The notes below the pieces were generated by a model that was given only the letters and a program-made list of their open reading frames with translations, did no database searches and was not told the DNA's origin. Shown one piece after another: positions 59,202 to 64,000 of a stretch of DNA of 64,000 bases (within the stretch, counting starts at the first letter, position 1; each line of letters begins with the position of its first letter). The translations under genes were made by a program, and so were the position numbers. Source of the DNA: an uncultured Nitrosomonas sp. (GTDB lineage: Bacteria > Pseudomonadota > Gammaproteobacteria > Burkholderiales > Nitrosomonadaceae); the NCBI GenBank assembly GCA_949281375.1, contig CASDLT010000045.1, positions 1 through 64,000 of the forward strand, written 5' to 3'.

Positions 59202-60287
59202 ATGACTTCTCAACCAATCTATCGACACGGATCCCAACAACGAACGGGTGTATTGTTAATCAACCTGGGTACGCCTGACGCTCCGACCGCCGCCGCTTTA
59301 CGGCCTTACCTAAACGAATTCCTCAGCAATCCACGCGTTATTGAACTCCCCAAACTGCTTTGGTGGCCGATATTGCATGGTTTCATTCTTCCATTCAGGC
59401 CGAAACAGTCAGCAGAAAAATATGCAAAAATCTGGATGCCGGAGGGTTCTCCGCTCAAGGTTCATACAGAGCGCCAAACTGCTTTATTGCGAGAGGCATT
59501 GCAGTTGCGGTTGTCTGACCCGCCCGTGGTCGACTACGCAATGAATATCGGCAACCCTTCCATTTCAACTGTCATAACGCGCATGCAAGCCCAAGGATGC
59601 GAGCGAATTCTGATCCTTCCTCTGTTTCCACAGTATGCAGCCAGCAGCACTGCTGCCGCCATGGATGGCGTTTTTGCTGCTCTGAAGCAGATCCGCAATC
59701 AACCTGCGATTCGCACCATCAAGCAATATCACGATGACCCTGGCTATATTGCTGCCCTCGCGCAAAACATCCGGGACTATTGGGACATACACGGTCGCCC
59801 CGAAAAACTCATCATCAGTTTTCACGGTACCCCGCGAGCAAGTCTTGACAAAGGCGATCCCTATCATTGCGCATGCCAGAAAACTGGGCGATTACTGGCT
59901 GAAGCTTTAGCTTTAGAATCCCATGAGTATGCAGTTTGCTTTCAATCCCGGTTTGGCAAAGCCAAATGGCTAACGCCATACACCGCAACGACATTGACGG
60001 AATTAGGCAGCGAACAAACACGAAGGGTTGATGTTGTATGCCCTGGGTTTGTGGCTGATTGCTTGGAAACTCTCGAGGAAATCGCAATGGAGGTTAAAGA
60101 TTTGTTCATCAACGCAGGTGGTAAGGAATTTCATTATATACCCTGCCTTAATGAACGAAATGACTGGATTCAAGCGCTGGCTGAGATCACTTGTCAGAAT
60201 TTACAAGGATGGTTAGACAAGCAAACTTCTGAAGAAGCTTGCTTGTTATCCAGAAAACGAGCACTTGAAATGGGTGCGAAGGAATGA
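59202..60287 (+). CDS. hemH: Ferrochelatase
   Basis: It inserts Fe2+ into protoporphyrin IX. The start [20 protein letters not shown] and the catalytic His in [19 protein letters not shown] are typical, as is [19 protein letters not shown]. The length is 361 aa. It is in the same direction as hrcA. hemA is at 3.1-4.4 kb in the same window, on the other strand. Confidence 0.95.
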   Translation: MTSQPIYRHGSQQRTGVLLINLGTPDAPTAAALRPYLNEFLSNPRVIELPKLLWWPILHGFILPFRPKQSAEKYAKIWMPEGSPLKVHTERQTALLREALQLRLSDPPVVDYAMNIGNPSISTVITRMQAQGCERILILPLFPQYAASSTAAAMDGVFAALKQIRNQPAIRTIKQYHDDPGYIAALAQNIRDYWDIHGRPEKLIISFHGTPRASLDKGDPYHCACQKTGRLLAEALALESHEYAVCFQSRFGKAKWLTPYTATTLTELGSEQTRRVDVVCPGFVADCLETLEEIAMEVKDLFINAGGKEFHYIPCLNERNDWIQALAEITCQNLQGWLDKQTSEEACLLSRKRALEMGAKE

Positions 60288-60321
60288 ATATCTGAGCGCT
60301 TCATGGCTGATCGTAAAATAA

Positions 60322-60339
60322 CCCGAACAATAGTTCGGG
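60322..60339. terminator. Small hairpin between hemH and the RTX protease
   Basis: A 7-bp inverted repeat CCCGAAC / GTTCGGG with loop AATA is centred between the convergent genes. It is followed by AT-rich sequence but no long U-tract. Confidence 0.4.
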
Positions 60340-60421
60340 CAACAATTTGAGAGTTACTCAATAAGCGAACGACGCTCAGACTCAACCTAACTTGGCGAAC
60401 ATCGCTCTTTTTTCGAGTTTT

Positions 60422-63400
60422 TTACACAATCCAGATATCGCTTGCGACGAGCTCAGGGTGCGTAATCACCCCGAGTGTTTCAAGCACAACACCTCCACCG
60501 GCTTTGCTGCCATTATTGTCATATATCAGCACCCCGGTTGTGGTGTTATAAATGAGTCGATCATCCAGATCATGTGCAATACCAGTATCCGAAGCCCAGA
60601 ATCGCCCATCCGTAACACTGAATTGCCCTGTTATGCCTGCGGCGGAGAGTACCGATTTACTAAAATGAAGTTTATCGACTCCAGATACAAAATCTGCGAT
60701 GACATCTTTATTTGAGGTCGCATTCGCTGTACTATTGAACCAGAAAATATCAGCGCCATTACCACCAGTCAGTTCATCATTGCCAGCACCTCCAATAAGT
60801 ACATCGTTATCGTTTTCACCCTTCAAAATGTCATTACCTGACAGCCCCCATAACATGTCGTTCCCATCATTGCCGGTCAACGAATTAGCCCCGCTATTGC
60901 CTGTCAGAATATTGGCGGCTTCATTTCCGGCACCCGAAATCGCAGCAGTGCCCGTGAGCGTTAGATTTTCCACATTTTCTGGCAATGAGTAACTCACCCC
61001 CGATTGCGCCAAATCAATTCCATTGACCGCAAAATTCTCGCTTTCGATGATTTGATCGGAAGCATTGTCAACAATATATAGATCATCCCCGATGCCTCCC
61101 GTTAAGGTATCAATGCCTATCCCGCCATTGAGAATGTCATTTCCAGCACCACCCTCAATCACATCATTGCCCGCTCCCCCAGAAATATTATCGATGAACG
61201 CTGTGCCCAGCAGATCGTTATTGCCTGCATTACCTGCCAATGCCAAACCATTAATAGCGAGTGACGCATCGATATTCAATGCAACTATTGCCGTAGAAAC
61301 CGCGGAGGTAGAGCTTCCTGTTCCAATGACGATCCGTTCTAGGCCGGTGTCGCTTGCGAAGATGACCAGCGTTTCATTTGCAATTGTCGAAGAAAAGCGA
61401 AGTTCATCAATGCCGCTGCTATCTGAAATTTCTCCCATTGCATGGTGTGAACTCGTATTGATGATGTAGAGGTCATTGCCAGCTCCACCCGTTAATTGAT
61501 CGTTCCCGGCGCCCCCAATCAATTGATCATTTCCGGCTCCACCATTAATGACATCATCGTAAGCGGTGCCTGTTAAGCTATTTGTACCCGAATTTCCAAT
61601 CATCGTGATGGGATTGAGCATTGCCGAAGCATTGATGTTCAGTGCCAATGTACCGGTTGTTATCGCACTTGAGTTGATGCCTGTTCCAATAACTACCCTT
61701 TCAATTCCGACATCTCCAGCAAATAAATTCAGTGTGCTCGCAACCGTTGTGGCAAATCGAACCTCATCGATACCTGAACCTCCTTTATCCGAAATTTCAG
61801 CTACTGCATGATCGGTTGCAAGATCAATCTGATAAATATCCGAACCTTCACCACCATCCATGCTATCAACACCGGATTTTCCATTCAGTAGATTGTCTCC
61901 CAGGTTACCGATCAGGGTATTAGCCAGTGCATTCCCGATTCCCCGTGCATGAGCATTCTCAGTAAGGACCAGTTTTTCGACATAGTTAGTCAAAGTAAAG
62001 CTTACTGAAGATTGCACGACATCGACACCGCCGGTGGTACTACTTTCCACTACCTTATCCAGTAAATTATCGATCACATAGGTATCGTCGCCGTTTCCAC
62101 CGGTCAATAGATCAGCCCCCATGCCTCCATCCAGCAGATCGGCACCCGCATTACCGTTTAAAATATCATTGCCTTCCAATCCGAATAAGGAATCATCACC
62201 TACTGTACCGACTAAGGTATTGACTCCGCTATCGCCATTCAAAATTTGTCCCTTGAATGTTGTGGCCTTGATTGAATAGGTTCCAGTTGCAGTTGAATAG
62301 TCCCATGCAGCCAGATAATAAGTACCTGTTGTAGGAGCTGTATAGATGATTTGTGAATCGGTAGTGCTGGAATTGGCATTATCATTGAAGGCTACACCCG
62401 ACAAACTCGGATTGAAGAGCTCGAGATATGGATTCAAATCACCGCCTACTTTATTGAGATTGAACACATACGTTGTACCGGCTACTAAACTTACCTTAAA
62501 CAAATCGCCGTCATACATTTTCTCGATAGTACCTGATAATTCCGCTCCATTGACGGTGAGCACTCCATTGGTGTTGGTCGCCAACGGGTAATCATCTTCA
62601 CTGGACAAGAAATCGTCATTCAAAATAGTGCCATTTGCTGACTGAGTACCTAACATCAATCCTGCTGAAGGATTGGATAAAGTCACTGTAAATCCTTCAT
62701 TCGATTCAAAGGTAGTATCACCCGACAGCAAAATCTGTAAAGTTTTGGACGTTTCTCCTGGTTGGAATGTCACAGTGCCTGACGTAGCCATGAAATCATC
62801 GGCATTTGCCGCTGCCGAACCGAATCCTGAGATTACCCAGTCGATAGTTTGCGTCGTTGCAATAGCCGCGTTCAGACTGACAGTAAATGTATAAGCAGTT
62901 GATCCACTATGGCCTTCTGCTAATGAAGCTGAAATGGTGTTGATTGAAACTGCAGGCAGAGAAGGAACCGGCGGAGTTCCCAATAATTCATTCAATGACT
63001 TGGTAACATCGGAAAAAACAAAATTTTCAAAATTTCGGATCGTATCTGAGCCAGTAAGGCTATTCACAAAAGTAAACTCTTGGTTCCCTCCGGAAGAAAA
63101 TGAATAACTCGACCAAGTTCCAGAAAAAACAATGTAATCCGTGCCATTGCCTCCATCCAGAATGTCATTTCCTGCTCCAGCGATCAGTGTATCGTCACCA
63201 TTGCCTCCGGAAATTAAATCGTTACCGGCGCCACCATCCAGCCTGTTGCTGAGTAGGTTGCCGGTAATCGTATCGGAACCGGAACCACCGGTCGCATTTT
63301 CAATATCACTGGTATAGGCAATTGCGATGTTATAGGTCATGTTATTCCCTGAGGAATAACTGCCAGGCATCAAATTTATGGTATTAGCCGTGGACCAACC

Positions 63401-64000
63401 CGATAGATTCAATGTATCAATACCATTGGAATCGTAAATGGTGATGATTGGGTTGAGATTGACTGAGAAGTCATAAATGACCGAGAGTTTGTCACTGATA
63501 TTGCTACCGAATCCATAAATTGAATCAGTGCTTCGAGTTGTCGTTTCAATTCCATAGATGGATTGAATGGCCATGATGTCATTGAGCATGGGCGTTTGGG
63601 GCGAATAGAGCTGACCATTCGTGCCCACCCAATCCGCCCATGCCACTGAACCTTCACCACTACTTTGGCCTGAACCCCAGTTCGGTCCGAAATAGGACAT
63701 TACAGAGTAGACGCCGCTATCCTGAAAACTCGATGGAGTCCACGAACCGGAGCCATTATAATTACCCATATGATCAAGCCCGAACGCATGCCCAATCTCA
63801 TGCACATACGAAAGAAAGGAATGTTTACCAACCTGTGGCGTCATCAAATCGGCATACGCACGATTGAACCACACGCTTCCAATCGTAGGAAAATAAGCAT
63901 GAGCGTAGCTTACCCCTGTTGTTGACGTTCCAAATTCGATGTTGGAGGATGTTGAGGTGGTACGTTGCAGATCTGGGAGAATCAGATCATCCCAGGTTTG
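60422..64000 (-). CDS. Serralysin-like M10 metalloprotease with RTX, Calx-beta and PPC domains, 5' end outside window
   Basis: The reading frame is open to the right edge (at least 1192 aa). The zinc-protease site HEIGHAFGLDH and the Met-turn SVMSYF, both near the visible start, define an M10B (serralysin) protease. Downstream parts are a first RTX block (GGAGNDLISGGNGDDTLIAG), a Calx-beta domain (AEGHSGSTAYTFTVSLN, GTVTFQPGETSKTLQILLSG), a PPC-like domain (LVAGTTYVFNLNKVGGDL), and several further RTX blocks with intervening VEKLVLTENA-type strands. The C-terminal end carries the type I secretion signal region. Export is therefore by a T1SS, and Ca2+ is needed for folding. Confidence 0.9.
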   Translation of the reverse strand, partial: QTWDDLILPDLQRTTSTSSNIEFGTSTTGVSYAHAYFPTIGSVWFNRAYADLMTPQVGKHSFLSYVHEIGHAFGLDHMGNYNGSGSWTPSSFQDSGVYSVMSYFGPNWGSGQSSGEGSVAWADWVGTNGQLYSPQTPMLNDIMAIQSIYGIETTTRSTDSIYGFGSNISDKLSVIYDFSVNLNPIITIYDSNGIDTLNLSGWSTANTINLMPGSYSSGNNMTYNIAIAYTSDIENATGGSGSDTITGNLLSNRLDGGAGNDLISGGNGDDTLIAGAGNDILDGGNGTDYIVFSGTWSSYSFSSGGNQEFTFVNSLTGSDTIRNFENFVFSDVTKSLNELLGTPPVPSLPAVSINTISASLAEGHSGSTAYTFTVSLNAAIATTQTIDWVISGFGSAAANADDFMATSGTVTFQPGETSKTLQILLSGDTTFESNEGFTVTLSNPSAGLMLGTQSANGTILNDDFLSSEDDYPLATNTNGVLTVNGAELSGTIEKMYDGDLFKVSLVAGTTYVFNLNKVGGDLNPYLELFNPSLSGVAFNDNANSSTTDSQIIYTAPTTGTYYLAAWDYSTATGTYSIKATTFKGQILNGDSGVNTLVGTVGDDSLFGLEGNDILNGNAGADLLDGGMGADLLTGGNGDDTYVIDNLLDKVVESSTTGGVDVVQSSVSFTLTNYVEKLVLTENAHARGIGNALANTLIGNLGDNLLNGKSGVDSMDGGEGSDIYQIDLATDHAVAEISDKGGSGIDEVRFATTVASTLNLFAGDVGIERVVIGTGINSSAITTGTLALNINASAMLNPITMIGNSGTNSLTGTAYDDVINGGAGNDQLIGGAGNDQLTGGAGNDLYIINTSSHHAMGEISDSSGIDELRFSSTIANETLVIFASDTGLERIVIGTGSSTSAVSTAIVALNIDASLAINGLALAGNAGNNDLLGTAFIDNISGGAGNDVIEGGAGNDILNGGIGIDTLTGGIGDDLYIVDNASDQIIESENFAVNGIDLAQSGVSYSLPENVENLTLTGTAAISGAGNEAANILTGNSGANSLTGNDGNDMLWGLSGNDILKGENDNDVLIGGAGNDELTGGNGADIFWFNSTANATSNKDVIADFVSGVDKLHFSKSVLSAAGITGQFSVTDGRFWASDTGIAHDLDDRLIYNTTTGVLIYDNNGSKAGGGVVLETLGVITHPELVASDIWIV

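Noticed and set aside
60699-62894. Several plus-strand frames inside the RTX region
   Set aside because: Repetitive shadows of the RTX repeats on the other strand.

Overview
The window comes from a Gram-negative, probably betaproteobacterial chromosome, and a Nitrosomonas-like (Nitrosomonadales) organism fits best. This is inferred from the housekeeping gene set and order (hemA-prfA, alaA-hom-thrC, sdhB-sdhE-gltA-sucA-sucB, ffs-dnaX-ybaB), mid-range GC, a PEP-CTERM protein and many type I-secreted RTX proteins. No rRNA, tRNA, intact insertion sequence or CRISPR array was seen.

Layout. 1-1885 holds the start of a secreted GH38-like glycosidase that runs off the left edge. 2.0-16.4 kb is housekeeping: prfA, hemA, creA-like, an L,D-transpeptidase, tadA, prmB, rluB, a YheT hydrolase, trhP, dnaE, a K+ channel and rlpA. 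16.4-22.9 kb is a TCA block (sucB, sucA, gltA, sdhE, sdhB) without sdhCDA or lpd. 23.1-25.3 kb is a small AT-rich accessory patch with a lipoprotein, a DUF2971 gene and a decayed membrane protein/nuclease-like gene. 25.3-29.4 kb is thrC, hom, alaA. 30.4-38.5 kb carries a GH114-type secreted protein, a Lon-like protease, a LamG protein, ybaB, dnaX, the SRP RNA and a small lipoprotein. An HDOD-GAF protein and ApbE follow.

The most interesting part is 41.8-55.2 kb. It holds three YcnI-like paralogues and two further small exported proteins. All five have signal peptides predicted to expose a histidine as the first mature residue, the signature of mono-histidine or histidine-brace copper proteins. 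With them lie a TlpA thioredoxin, a DUF4266 lipoprotein ending in GGGGCGCY, a 905-aa DUF3570 outer-membrane protein with a Met/His-rich second half and an ApbE-type flavinylation motif, a HEAT-repeat protein, a PEP-CTERM protein, an amidohydrolase and a membrane spermidine-synthase-like protein. Five copies of a 17-bp palindrome, TGYGRCA-N3-TGYCRCA, are set at the same place in promoters of this cluster. Each abuts a -35 element, and in four of five the -10 lies exactly 17 bp further on. I read this as one co-regulated, probably copper or redox-linked, envelope system. The function is inference; the repeated operator architecture is read directly from the sequence.

55.2-60.3 kb returns to housekeeping (recN, nadK, hrcA, hemH). 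The right edge holds most of a serralysin-like RTX metalloprotease that continues beyond the window.
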